NCBI RefSeq assembly: GCF_018687715.1
Contig: NC_056755.1
Span: 28,683,001 to 28,747,000 of the forward strand
Direction: 5' to 3'
DNA length: 64,000 bases
Source of the DNA: Carya illinoinensis
Lineage: Eukaryota > Streptophyta > Magnoliopsida > Fagales > Juglandaceae
Under the pieces are notes generated by a model. The model was not told the DNA's origin. It did no database searches and worked only from the letters and a program-made list of their open reading frames with translations. The translations under genes were made by a program, and so were the position numbers. The number at the start of each line of letters is the position of its first letter. The first letter of the stretch is position 1. This document shows, piece by piece, positions 1 to 9,043 of this stretch.

Positions 1-753
1 GGATAAAATGAAGGGCAAAGTAGCATTATTCTTATTATTAAAAGAAATGAACATAAAGATGTCGAAAACTGCTGATAAATAATTAAGGTAATGTAACTAC
101 AGCCCATATTTAGCGTCAAGCCATATCCAATAACTTTAACAAAATTATCTCCATTGTAAATAGGTATGCAAAACTTCCAAGCTATAAGGATTTTTTCGAA
201 CAGGATTACTTATATAATACAGTTATTATACCTAGAGGATGGCCACTTTGCAAGCAACCAACAAGAATGAACTCAATTGTAGGACCACTTTAGATATACA
301 CCTAAGCATTTAGCCTCTTAAGAATAACAGTTGTGCAAAATACACCTAACCACTTTAATGAAGATCCTTAATATTTCTGATTTACCGTAGCCATGGTTAT
401 AGGGAGACTGATATCAACTCAAGTGACGTGTTTTTCCAGTAATTAGTTAGCATATTTTACTTCCTCTTATGGACTTATCTTACCTTATCTTGTAGCATTA
501 CAATTTACGATCATCCTCTTGTGTAGCCCAGTGGTAGGTATTTCGCCTTTCTATATGCATTAAATTTTTATTTTCATTAATCTATTCTCATGGAATCTAC
601 TCGCTAATATCTTGATGTTCTAGCTGGTAAAGCCTTCTGCTACTTAAACCTTGCAATGCTTTTGTATTTTGTAGTTATTGGGTTCAATATATGTGCTGTT
701 ATTGGTTTCAAAATGTTGACTTGTTATATTGAGCAATAATTAGCACCCTATGG
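1..753. other. Left edge, no gene recognised
   Basis: AT-rich sequence with no coding stretch I can support. One small element resembles a pol III box A (TAGCCCAGTGG near 522-534), as found in tRNA-derived SINEs, but no matching box B or A-rich tail follows, so I do not call a SINE. Confidence 0.5.
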
Positions 754-1869
754 ATGATGCGGAAACCATCTTTGATCGGGGACCTATGGAATGATGGGAT
801 AGAGGATATCCTCATCGGGATGTTGTATGGGGAAAGTCTGAACATTACAATGAGAGGAGGAAAGATGACAAGCCGAGACCATGTTTGCCTTGCTCAACAG
901 CCGTCTGAAGTTGGCCCAAGGGTCTTCTATGCATAGATCAAGTGAAAGGAAAAATCCAACATCTTAAGACAAGGCATTGCCTATTTACGGATATAATGAA
1001 TCAAACCGGTATGGGATGGGACATAGAGACCAAGACCCTAGTTGGTAGCGAGGAATACTGGATGAATGCATTGAAGGTACCCATATGCTCTTGTTCAACA
1101 TATTTTGTAGAAGTTTTTAAGTTCCACTTGGCAGCATATAGATATTTTCTGAAGAGTGAGTGCTAGGTCATGCGTCAGTTTGCGGATCGCAGTCTCACGA
1201 TTTGATGTTGTAATACATGGTTACCTTAAACTGAATGCGATATTTCGTTATGATCTCAATGTTAGGCACATTCAAACAATTCAATAACGCGAGATGCCTA
1301 GAGTATGAGACGCCCTACACAATTTTTGGGTTGTCAGTTGCTGTTGGGACTTTGCATCATGCGTCGACTCAAGGTCCCCAACAAGTGACGACGAGCGGCT
1401 ACTTCAGGAGGAGTTGTGAAACGAAGGCCGAATGTTGGGCAATCAACAAAAATTGCCCATTGATGTCGATGATATGGATGTGTCCATGCAAACAAGGACA
1501 CCATTAACCGCCTCGTACACTCATTGTTCCGTTAGCGATAAAGGGGAGGGGGGGTATTCAATGTAGATGTTGCCAGAATTAAGCCAGTGCCTTCAAGAAA
1601 TTCCTCATAGTGCTACTGCCAGGGCGAAGGCTTATGAGGACAGGAGGTATGGGACAATGTCTAGGAAGCGCAACAAAGGGTCGACCAACATTGAGTCTAA
1701 TGCCACCTTTGATCGTCGGACTTGGTTTATGAAGTTGCTGGAAGCAATTAGGCCTCCACTACCCCTGAACAATCTAATAAAGCTTTCTAGAGATTACTCA
1801 ATCATCAAGTGCAGAAATTCTTCCTTGCAATTTCTGATGCTCGTAGGAGTGAGAGGGCTTGGAATTTGA
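754..1869 (+). pseudogene. Decayed Myb/SANT-like ORF, probably from a PIF/Harbinger-type transposon
   Basis: Three short open stretches (754-936, 942-1166, 1567-1869) are separated by stops and frame changes. The middle one reads GMGWDIETKTLVGSEEYW. This resembles the core of the plant Myb/SANT-like domain (the 'GxGWxxExxxVxASxExW' pattern) found in the accessory DNA-binding protein of PIF/Harbinger transposons and in domesticated L10-interacting MYB proteins. The flanking stretches match nothing I recognise. A fragment resembling a PIF transposase C-terminus lies beyond the copia element at about 7.25-7.58 kb, so both may come from one transposon split by that insertion. It could instead be a dead host Myb-like gene. 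Confidence 0.45.
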
Positions 1870-1887
1870 ACTAAAGTCATGGATGAG

Positions 1888-2219
1888 TATTGAAGCATCA
1901 AATTCTTCAGAATTACAACAAGGCTGTAACCGCACCATGCCAACACACCAAGCACCCTCTGGACAGAAATAACAAACTCTCACTCTTGGAATATTCTGGA
2001 ATTGTTTGCATAACAGAAAGATGATGAGGTGTACAGTGGAGATTAATCTTGTATTTGGTTGTTATGATTTACGTATGTACTGTTGGTTATAAATAGCTTG
2101 TTTATACGAGTATCATTGTATTGAGGAAGAACAATAATATTCAAGATACATTTCTGAAAAGTTCTTATTCTCTCTGACATTCTGTCGAGCACATTCTATG
2201 CTTCCTCTTTATTTCATCA
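1888..2219 (+). repeat. 5' LTR of copia element A
   Basis: 332 bp, starting TATTGAAGC and ending TTTCATCA. The borders are fixed by the ATGAG duplication outside and the primer site inside. It begins TA rather than the usual TG, and the 3' LTR shares this. It includes TATAAATAGC near 2090-2099, a likely TATA box, and an AATAATA near 2131 that may serve polyadenylation. Confidence 0.93.
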
Positions 2220-2233
2220 TGGTATCACGAGCC
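2220..2233 (+). other. Primer binding site of element A
   Basis: TGGTATCACGAGCC immediately follows the LTR. It matches the usual plant copia site complementary to the 3' end of initiator Met-tRNA (TGGTATCAGAGCC) with one inserted base. Confidence 0.88.
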
Positions 2234-2268
2234 TAGAATAGGACTCACATCCAAATTCCTAACCTGCA

Positions 2269-3531
2269 ATGGCTCCCAATAAACATACCACTTCCACCAC
2301 CATCCCCAACCACACCTCAAATTTTGTTACTGTTAAGCTCAATATTGATAATTTTCTTTTTTGGAAAGCTCAAATCCTACCCTTTCTTAAAGGCCATTGC
2401 CTCTTTGGCTACATTGATGGCACGATTCCCTCCCCTCCACCCACTGTGGACGGACAACCCAACTCAGCTTACACGGAATGGGTTCTTCAAGATCAACTTG
2501 TTCTTTCAGCCATAAACTCTTCCTTGACTGACACTGTTCTTGCTCAGGTTCTTGAGTGCAAAACTTCGAGTGAAGTTTGGAATACTCTTTCTCCTCTCTT
2601 TTCGGCACAATCTTCCGCCCATATTATGCAAACCCAGTTCCAGTTGGCTACCTTGAAGAAAGGCTCCGAGTCTATTTCTGAATATTTTCACAAAGCTACA
2701 GCACTTTCTTCCTCTCTTAGTGCTGCTGGGCGCCCCCTTTCCCCTTCTGAATTTATCATCTACCTCTTAGCTGGTCTAGGTTCGGACTATGAATCCATTG
2801 TCACCTCCATTACAACTCGTCCTGACCCACTTTCTCCTGCTCAAGTTTTCAGTTATCTCCTCAATCATGAGTCACGGTTGGCTCATCAAACCCACTCCCT
2901 TCTCTCTGCCAGTCCGATTTCTGCTAATCCCACAGTCACTCATTCCTTCTCTGCATCTCCTTCCAATAGAGGTCGTGGTCATGGTCAACGAGGCCGAGGT
3001 CGAGGTCGTGGTTTTCCCACTCCTCACTCTAATTTTTTCCCCTCTCATTCTCCTCAACGCCCAACATGTCAGCTTTGTCATAAGTCTGGTCACTCTGCCA
3101 TGTCTTGTTATTCTCGGTTTGATCATGCTTATCAAACCCCTCCTCCTCCCACCCTTCACGCCAACTACACTACTTTTCCCTCTATTCCACCTTCTGTTTC
3201 TGACTGGTTTCCTGATACCGCTACTACAAACCACTTTACCTCTGACTTTGCAAATTTGAACCTCAACTCTACTCCTTACACTCGATCAGATCAAGTGAGC
3301 ATTGGTGATGGATCTATTCTTCCCATTCAAAACACTGGCATGGCTAAGCTTTCTTTCTCTTCTCATCAATTTTTTCTCAAAAATTTATTACATGTGCCTT
3401 TAATCACTCGTAATCTGCTCTCTGTTAGACAATTTTGTCATGATAATGCTGTGTGTTTTGAGTTTCACTCTTCTGATTTTTTTTGTGAAGGATCTATGTA
3501 CCAAGCAGGTACTTCTTCAAGGCCATGTTAA
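2269..3531 (+). CDS. gag of copia element A, running into protease
   Basis: Starts at the first ATG after the primer site. It has the copia gag core (UBN2-like, residues about 20-200), a basic Arg/Gly-rich stretch (about 230-250), and one CCHC zinc knuckle, CQLCHKSGHSAMSC. Gag forms the particle and packages RNA. The frame continues into the protease region but reads D-T-A-T where copia proteases have D-[ST]-G-A, so the catalytic glycine is replaced. The frame ends at 3531 because of a one-base shift in the T8 run at 3477-3484. Downstream pol is in the next frame, whereas plant copia elements normally have a single gag-pol frame. Confidence 0.85.
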   Translation: MAPNKHTTSTTIPNHTSNFVTVKLNIDNFLFWKAQILPFLKGHCLFGYIDGTIPSPPPTVDGQPNSAYTEWVLQDQLVLSAINSSLTDTVLAQVLECKTSSEVWNTLSPLFSAQSSAHIMQTQFQLATLKKGSESISEYFHKATALSSSLSAAGRPLSPSEFIIYLLAGLGSDYESIVTSITTRPDPLSPAQVFSYLLNHESRLAHQTHSLLSASPISANPTVTHSFSASPSNRGRGHGQRGRGRGRGFPTPHSNFFPSHSPQRPTCQLCHKSGHSAMSCYSRFDHAYQTPPPPTLHANYTTFPSIPPSVSDWFPDTATTNHFTSDFANLNLNSTPYTRSDQVSIGDGSILPIQNTGMAKLSFSSHQFFLKNLLHVPLITRNLLSVRQFCHDNAVCFEFHSSDFFCEGSMYQAGTSSRPC

Positions 3532-5239
3532 GGATGGGCTATATGTTCTTCAAGCTGATGCAGAAGCTCAACCACCACCATCTCTACCTCTCAAACACGG
3601 CCTCTCCACTTTCTCTCATGCACTCATAGGAGAACGAACTTCCACTCAGATTTGGCACTACCGTTTGGGTCATCCCAACCCCCGTGTTACCTCACTCACC
3701 ATTCGGAATTTTCATTTACCTATTTCTACTACTATGTCATCGTTTGTTTGTTCTGCATGTTTACAAGCCAAGTCTCATGTTCTTCCCCATCCCCCCTCTC
3801 CTTCTCGTTCCTCCTTTCCTTTTCAACTTCTATTTCTAGATATATGGGGAGCAGCGCCTATGCTGTCCACCAAGAGTTTCAAATATTATCTCTCTATTGT
3901 AGACGATTTCACTAAATATATATGGCTCTTTCCAATACATGCTAAGTCTGATGTTATTTCCATTTTTATTGCATTCTTACGTTTCGTCAGTAATACTTTT
4001 TCTTCTAATGTTATCTCCATTCAGTCTGATTGGGGGGGAGAGTTTTGTCCCCTAAACACGATTCTTAAACAATTCGGCATTTCCCATCGTATTTCCTGCC
4101 CCTATTCTCATCCTCAAAATGGGAGTGTCGAGCAACGTCATCGACATATTGTCGAGATGGGACTTTCACTTCTTGCCCATTCTTCCAAGCCCTCTGTGTA
4201 CTGGGCTGAGGCATTCCAAACCGCCACATTTCTCATTAACCAAATGCCTACCCCTCTCTTAAACAATATCTCTCCATTTCAAGCTTTGTTCAATCAAATA
4301 CCAGATTATTCCTTTTTAAGGGTTTTCGGGTCAGCTTGCTGGCCTAATTTAAGGCCTTACAACAAGCATAAAATGGATCTACGTTCCCACCAATGTGTCT
4401 TTGTTGGATATACACCTGATCACAAATCCTACAACTGTTTACATGTTCCCTCTGGTCGTCTATATATTTCTCGGGACGTTAGATTTGATAAAACAAAATT
4501 CCCGTTTGATTCTCAGCCATCCTCCTCTAACTCTGGCCTTTCCACTCAGCCACATACCTCTAAGCCCACTCCCCTCACCAAAGGCCTTTTTAATTCCTCA
4601 CAAAGTTCATCTACCCAGCCTACCTTCTCTACACCTATTCGGCCCATCAATCTTTCACATAACCCAGCCCATCAAACCTTTCCTCCTACCCGATCCATCC
4701 ACTCTTCTTCTCTAGCGGATAGCTCCCCTGCTTCTTCCTCTTCTGCGATCTCATCTTCTAACCTCACCTCTCCACAACCCACGACATCTGCACCTTTCTC
4801 TACTACCCTATCTTCTTCTCCAGCGGATAGCCTACCTACTTCTTCCTCTTCTGGGATCTTCTCTTCTAACCCCACCAATCAGCAACCCACGGCATCATTT
4901 GAACCCTTCCCTCCTTCTCTTTCTCCTCCTCACGGCATCATCACAAGATCCAAGACCAATACACATCGTCCTCTTATTCGTTCCGACAGTACCATCCCTT
5001 GGCCGAAACCCAAATCTGCCTCCTTCACTATTTCTGCATCTTCATCCATTCCAGAAGAACCCACCTGTTATACCAAAGCTGCCAAATACTCTGAATGGCA
5101 TGATGCAATGGCCATAGAGTTTCACGCCCTTCTTCAGACCAAAACGTGGGAGTTGGTACTGCCCTCTCCTCACATCAATATTCTCAGGTCTAAGTGGGTT
5201 CTCGAGGCCAAAAGGAAGGCTGATGGCACCGTCGAGTGA
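3485..5239 (+). pseudogene. pol of element A: GAG-pre-integrase, integrase and start of RT
   Basis: After the frameshift, frame 2 holds the GAG-pre-integrase zinc region (HYRLGHPN, then CSACLQAKSH). The integrase core follows: D in LDIWG, D in IQSDWGGEF, E in NGSVEQRH, which is the DDE triad. A long Ser/Pro-rich linker (about 4500-4990) leads to the start of RT (WVLEAKRKADGTVE). A TGA at 5237-5239 interrupts RT where related elements have a Trp or Arg codon; the same frame continues beyond it. Integrase inserts the cDNA copy, and this copy cannot make an uninterrupted polyprotein. Confidence 0.88.
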
Positions 5240-6541
5240 CGGAAAGCTCGTCTTGTAGCTAAGGGGTTTCATCAACAACTTGGTCTTGATTACTCAGAGA
5301 CCTTTAGCCTAGTTGTTAAACATGTCACAATAAGGCTCCTTTTGTCCCTTGCTGTTACCCGAAACTGGCCTCTCCATCAGCTTGATATGCAGAATGCCTT
5401 CTTACACGGTGACTTGGAGGAGGATGTCTACATGCATCAACCTGCTGGGTTCATAAATCCTGACTTCCCACACCACGTATGTAAGCTATGCAAATCAATT
5501 TATGGTTTGAAACAAGCCCCACGGGCTTGGTTCTCTAAACTGAGTTCTAAATTGCTTTCGTTAGGCTTTCATGCTTCAGTTTCATATTCATCCTTGTTTA
5601 TTCTCTCCCATGGTTCTGATTCCATTTATATTTTAATTTATGTTGATGATATTATAGTGACTGCATCTGCCGTTTCCTTAATTCATGACTTTATTAATTC
5701 TCTTCGTAATGAGTTCCCTGTCAAAGATCTTGGTATTTTACATTATTTTCTGGGTGTGGAAATTTCTCATGTATCCTCTGGTTTATTCATGTCTCAAAGC
5801 CGCTACATTTCCAATTTGTTACAAAAGACCAACATGCACAACTCTAAGCCCGTGTCTACCCCCATGTGTGCCAATGTCAAACTTTCAGCACTTGATGGAC
5901 CTTCCTTTGAACATCCTCAGCTTTATAGGAGTGTAGTCGGTAGTCTCCAGTATCTTTCTTTTACTCGGCATGAACTGTCATTTGCAGTGAACAAAGTGTG
6001 CCAATTTATGCATTGCCCTCGTGTCTCCCATTGGCAAGTCGTAAAGCGTATTTTACGCTACCTTTGCCTTACACAACACTTTGGTCTCTATTTTTCATCA
6101 TCTTCCTCCTTCAAACTTACTGCCTTCTCGGATGCTGACTGGGCAGGGTGTCCCGATGATCGTAAATCCACGGGTGGATTTTGTGTATATTTTGGCTCAC
6201 ACTTAATTTCTTGGGGATCTAAGAAGCAGCTCACCATTGCCCGCTCTTCAACAGAAGCTGAGTACAAGGCTGTGGCTAACACCACCTGTGAAATCCTTTG
6301 GATTCAGTCCTTGTTAAAAGAATTAACCATTTCTTTATCTGACCCACCAACCTTGTGGTGTGATAACTTAGGTGCTACTTATTTGTTAGTCAATCCTGTG
6401 TTACATTCAAGAACTAAACATGTTGAGCTTGACTTCCACTTTCTAAGAGAAAGAGTTGCAGCCAAGACACTCCGAGTTGCATTTGCTTCAAGCAAGGATC
6501 AAGTGGCTGACATTCTCACCAAGCCACTATCTCCGAATTGA
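5240..6541 (+). pseudogene. pol of element A: reverse transcriptase and RNase H
   Basis: Continues in the same frame past the TGA. RT landmarks are [26 protein letters not shown] and the catalytic YVDD (IYVDDIIVTA). RNase H landmarks are [18 protein letters not shown] and the C-terminal ADILTKPL. The open part is 399 residues from the next ATG (5342). RT and RNase H copy the RNA into cDNA in the particle. The domain is intact apart from the upstream nonsense codon. Confidence 0.88.
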
Positions 6542-6591
6542 TTCAACCTGCTTCGCTCATCCTTGACTATCTTCCCTGTGCCACTTGAATC

Positions 6592-6600
6592 GAGGGGGAC
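6592..6600 (+). other. Polypurine tract of element A
   Basis: GAGGGGGAC lies directly before the 3' LTR, at the expected plus-strand priming position. Confidence 0.85.
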
Positions 6601-6933
6601 TATTGAAGCATCAAATTCTTCAGAATTACAACAAGGCTGTAACCGCACCATGCCAACACACCAAGCACCCTCTGGACAGAAATAACAAACTCTCACTCTT
6701 GGAATATTCTGGAATTGTTTGCATAACAGAAAGATGATGAGGTGTACAGTGGAGATTTAATCTTGTATTTGGTTGTTATGATTTACGTATGTACTGTTGG
6801 TTATAAATAGCTTGTTTATACGAGTATCATTGTATTGAGGAAGAACAATAATATTCAAGATACATTTCTGAAAAGTTCTTATTTTCTCTGACATTCTGTC
6901 GAGCACATTCTGTGCTTCCTCTTTATTTCATCA
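6601..6933 (+). repeat. 3' LTR of copia element A
   Basis: 333 bp, from TATTGAAGC to TTTCATCA, followed by the ATGAG duplication. It differs from the 5' LTR by one extra T (GAGATTTAATC) and two substitutions, in the TTTTCTCTG and TCTGTGC segments. Confidence 0.93.
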
Positions 6934-7249
6934 ATGAGGGTATCACGGCATGAGTGTTCGGCCTGGTATTTTATGCTTACCAGTTTGAGGGATAAGGATT
7001 TTCCATTTTCATTTATGTCTACCTTTGACTAATGTTTATTGTTTAACAATATTTGACTTTACATCTTTTTAATATGTTTGGATGACTTTGCAGTTACTTT
7101 ATTGAGCATATATTGAGTATTTTCATGCTGTTATTATCTAGTTGATTTATCTATTTTCTTGTACACAAGGATTTTATCCCAATATCCGAGAGAAAGATAT
7201 CATGGTCTGATCGTAATAGGGGGCATTCATTTTGCGGATACAAAGATTA

Positions 7250-7584
7250 TTTCAATTGTATTTATATTGAAAGACTGATTATAAATATTGACCTCAATGC
7301 CTCGGTACGGAGAAGTTAAGGCAAGTCTAGTCGTTATTGCATGTTGTGCACTACATAATTTTATTAAAACGGTGACGCTCAACGATGAGTTGTTCCAGAG
7401 ATGGAGTAGTCCAGATTATTGTCGAACTAGGCGTGGGGTTGATGAGGCGAGTGAGGCCTCTCATCCGCTAGACATGTCCAACGAATCAAGCCCTAACTAT
7501 GGCTGCAATCAGGGATGTAATTGCCCCTACTTATGTGGGCACTTAGGAGCGAGTGCTGGACGTGTATTTGTTACTCATAATTGA
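7250..7584 (+). pseudogene. Transposase C-terminal fragment, PIF/Harbinger type
   Basis: The open frame 7288-7584 reads MPRYGEVKASLVVIACCALHNF. This is the block at the end of the PIF/Harbinger DDE domain ('...VIACCxLHNFI...') found in transposases and in ALP1-like proteins. Only this end is present; the DDE residues are not visible upstream. With the Myb/SANT-like remnant left of element A it suggests an old PIF/Harbinger element. A decayed ALP1-like host gene is the alternative. Confidence 0.6.
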
Positions 7585-8589
7585 TAATTATTGAGAATCA
7601 TTTTATGATTGCTGCTGAATATTCGAAGTAAATAAACTTAGGAAAAAGGCAAGTTTGTGCATTTCCAACCTATAATCGAATATTACAATGTTGTGCTTTT
7701 TATTTAGAATTGATTATTTTATTTATTTATCAAAATAAATAAAGTTGGAAATTAATTAAATTTGGAATTTGTAATCAATAATTATAAGGATGTAATTTAT
7801 TTATTTATTTATTGAAAAGTGATATGATTTTCGATTTTTCGAAATAAATAAATTTGAAAACAAATCAGTTCGGAGTTTTTGAAGCTGTGCATATCCACAA
7901 TGGTTTATATATATATATATATATATAACTGATAATTGATAATTTATTGAATTTTTTGAATTAAATAAGTTTGGAGAAAAAATAACGTTGAGAATTTTCG
8001 AACCTAAATTAGAAAGAGTAAAAATATATACATTAAAATATAAAATTATCATTAAATACAGTCAGTTCCCTATCATTGGTGTGACCCATGAGACCCAAGT
8101 ATTTTTATAAAACCAAATCAAACATCTTAACGCCAACCATCTAAACACTATTAATAAAAAATCTTAAAATTTCTCATCTCATCTCATCTCACTTATCAAA
8201 CATCCCGCAATGATAGCTCTATAAGAATCTTAGATGGTAACTAGTGGGTTCGAAAAATCTTCCAACTTGCCAAAAAGTTTTTCTGGCTTAATAAAGATTC
8301 CTTCATTGCTTATTACATGTCCAAGATAAGAAACTACTTTGATAAAAATACACACCTTTTGAACGTTACAAAGAGTTTCTTTTCCTTTAGAATATCCACT
8401 TCTTTAATCAACACATACAGTACACGCATATGAACATGGTTTATTAATTGAAGGGATATCACAATAATTCCTTAGAATTCGAGGGTCAATCATCAAATTT
8501 AAAATTCAATGGTAGCAAATGGAATAGTAACTTGAGAGAAACGGTATAGTTGGGAACACTTTCTGGATAATCATTTAAAACTGTCAAAG
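7585..8589. other. Intergenic, very AT-rich; MITE-like debris
   Basis: No gene seen. The region holds AT-rich simple sequence. A segment at about 8100-8210 with repeated CTCATCTCATCTCAT resembles the terminal parts of the MITEs seen elsewhere in this window. It lies between the transposon remnants and the 3' end of the MAP3K gene. Confidence 0.5.
7906..7927. repeat. (TA)11 microsatellite
   Basis: Eleven uninterrupted TA units, read directly. Confidence 0.95.
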
Positions 8590-8866
8590 ATTTACATTAC
8601 AATCAATCGAGAGAGAGCATAATGGGAAAACTTTTTAGTGAGTTGGAGCGGTGGGGGGGTGGATGAAAACATAAAACACCAGTAGAAAACAAAGGCGATC
8701 TAGACAGGTCGGTCACGGAAGCATACAAAGAGAAACACACCAAACTCTTGAGGGCTGGCTCTTGACGCATCCCATAATAAGGGCACTCCAATGCCTTGTA
8801 GAAACGTTAAAATGCCAAATAAAAAAAATGAAAGAAAGATACACACTGGGGGAGAAGTACCTAAAT
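8590..8866 (-). other. Probable 3' UTR of the MAP3K gene
   Basis: Sequence following the TAA on the minus strand. It is T-rich with no coding potential and reaches a stretch (TTGATTGTAATGTAAATC) that could hold a plant near-upstream poly(A) element. No clean AATAAA is seen, so the end is a guess. Confidence 0.3.
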
Positions 8867-9043
8867 TTACAAAACGGTGTTTATATGAAGTGCTTTAAGC
8901 AAAGAAGTTGCCATTTGTTTCACCAAAACTTGGCCCCCAGAGCGCTGTCCATCTCTGCGCTCCTCTATTAAATTCTGAAGCTTCTGTGGCAAATCATTCT
9001 CCACAATCAGCTGCTTGGGCCGTGGGTGGTGCTCGTAAACTGC
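8867..9043 (-). CDS. M3KE1: MAP3K-epsilon last exon
   Basis: 59 codons including [21 protein letters not shown] through [15 protein letters not shown]. Acceptor ATTGCAG. The terminal block is one of the most conserved parts of the family, so the stop at 8867-8869 is the genuine end. Confidence 0.96.
   Translation of the reverse strand, partial: AVYEHHPRPKQLIVENDLPQKLQNLIEERRDGQRSGGQVLVKQMATSLLKALHINTVL

Larger units (their letters stand above)
1888..6933 (+). mobile_element. Ty1/copia LTR retrotransposon, element A (nearly full length, recent, disabled)
   Basis: The element has two LTRs (332 and 333 bp), an initiator-Met-tRNA primer site, gag, pol in copia order (protease, integrase, RT, RNase H) and a polypurine tract. 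A perfect 5-bp target duplication ATGAG sits at 1883-1887 and 6934-6938. The LTRs differ by about two substitutions and one indel, so insertion was recent. Coding damage is light but real: a one-base shift in a T8 run (3477-3484), a TGA at 5237-5239, and an altered protease motif. It lies outside the MAP3K gene, downstream of its 3' end and transcribed toward it, between remnants resembling a PIF/Harbinger transposon. Confidence 0.95.

Noticed and set aside
522..560. tRNA gene or SINE suggested by TAGCCCAGTGGTAGG
   Set aside because: Only box A is present; no box B, acceptor pairing or A-rich tail.
2387..2691. Antisense open frames inside copia gag
   Set aside because: Shadows of the plus-strand gag frame, with no own domain.
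3477..3484. Programmed ribosomal frameshift between gag and pol of copia A
   Set aside because: Plant copia elements of this kind use a single frame, and a T8 run with no downstream structure fits an indel or read error. The protease lesion and the TGA also show decay.
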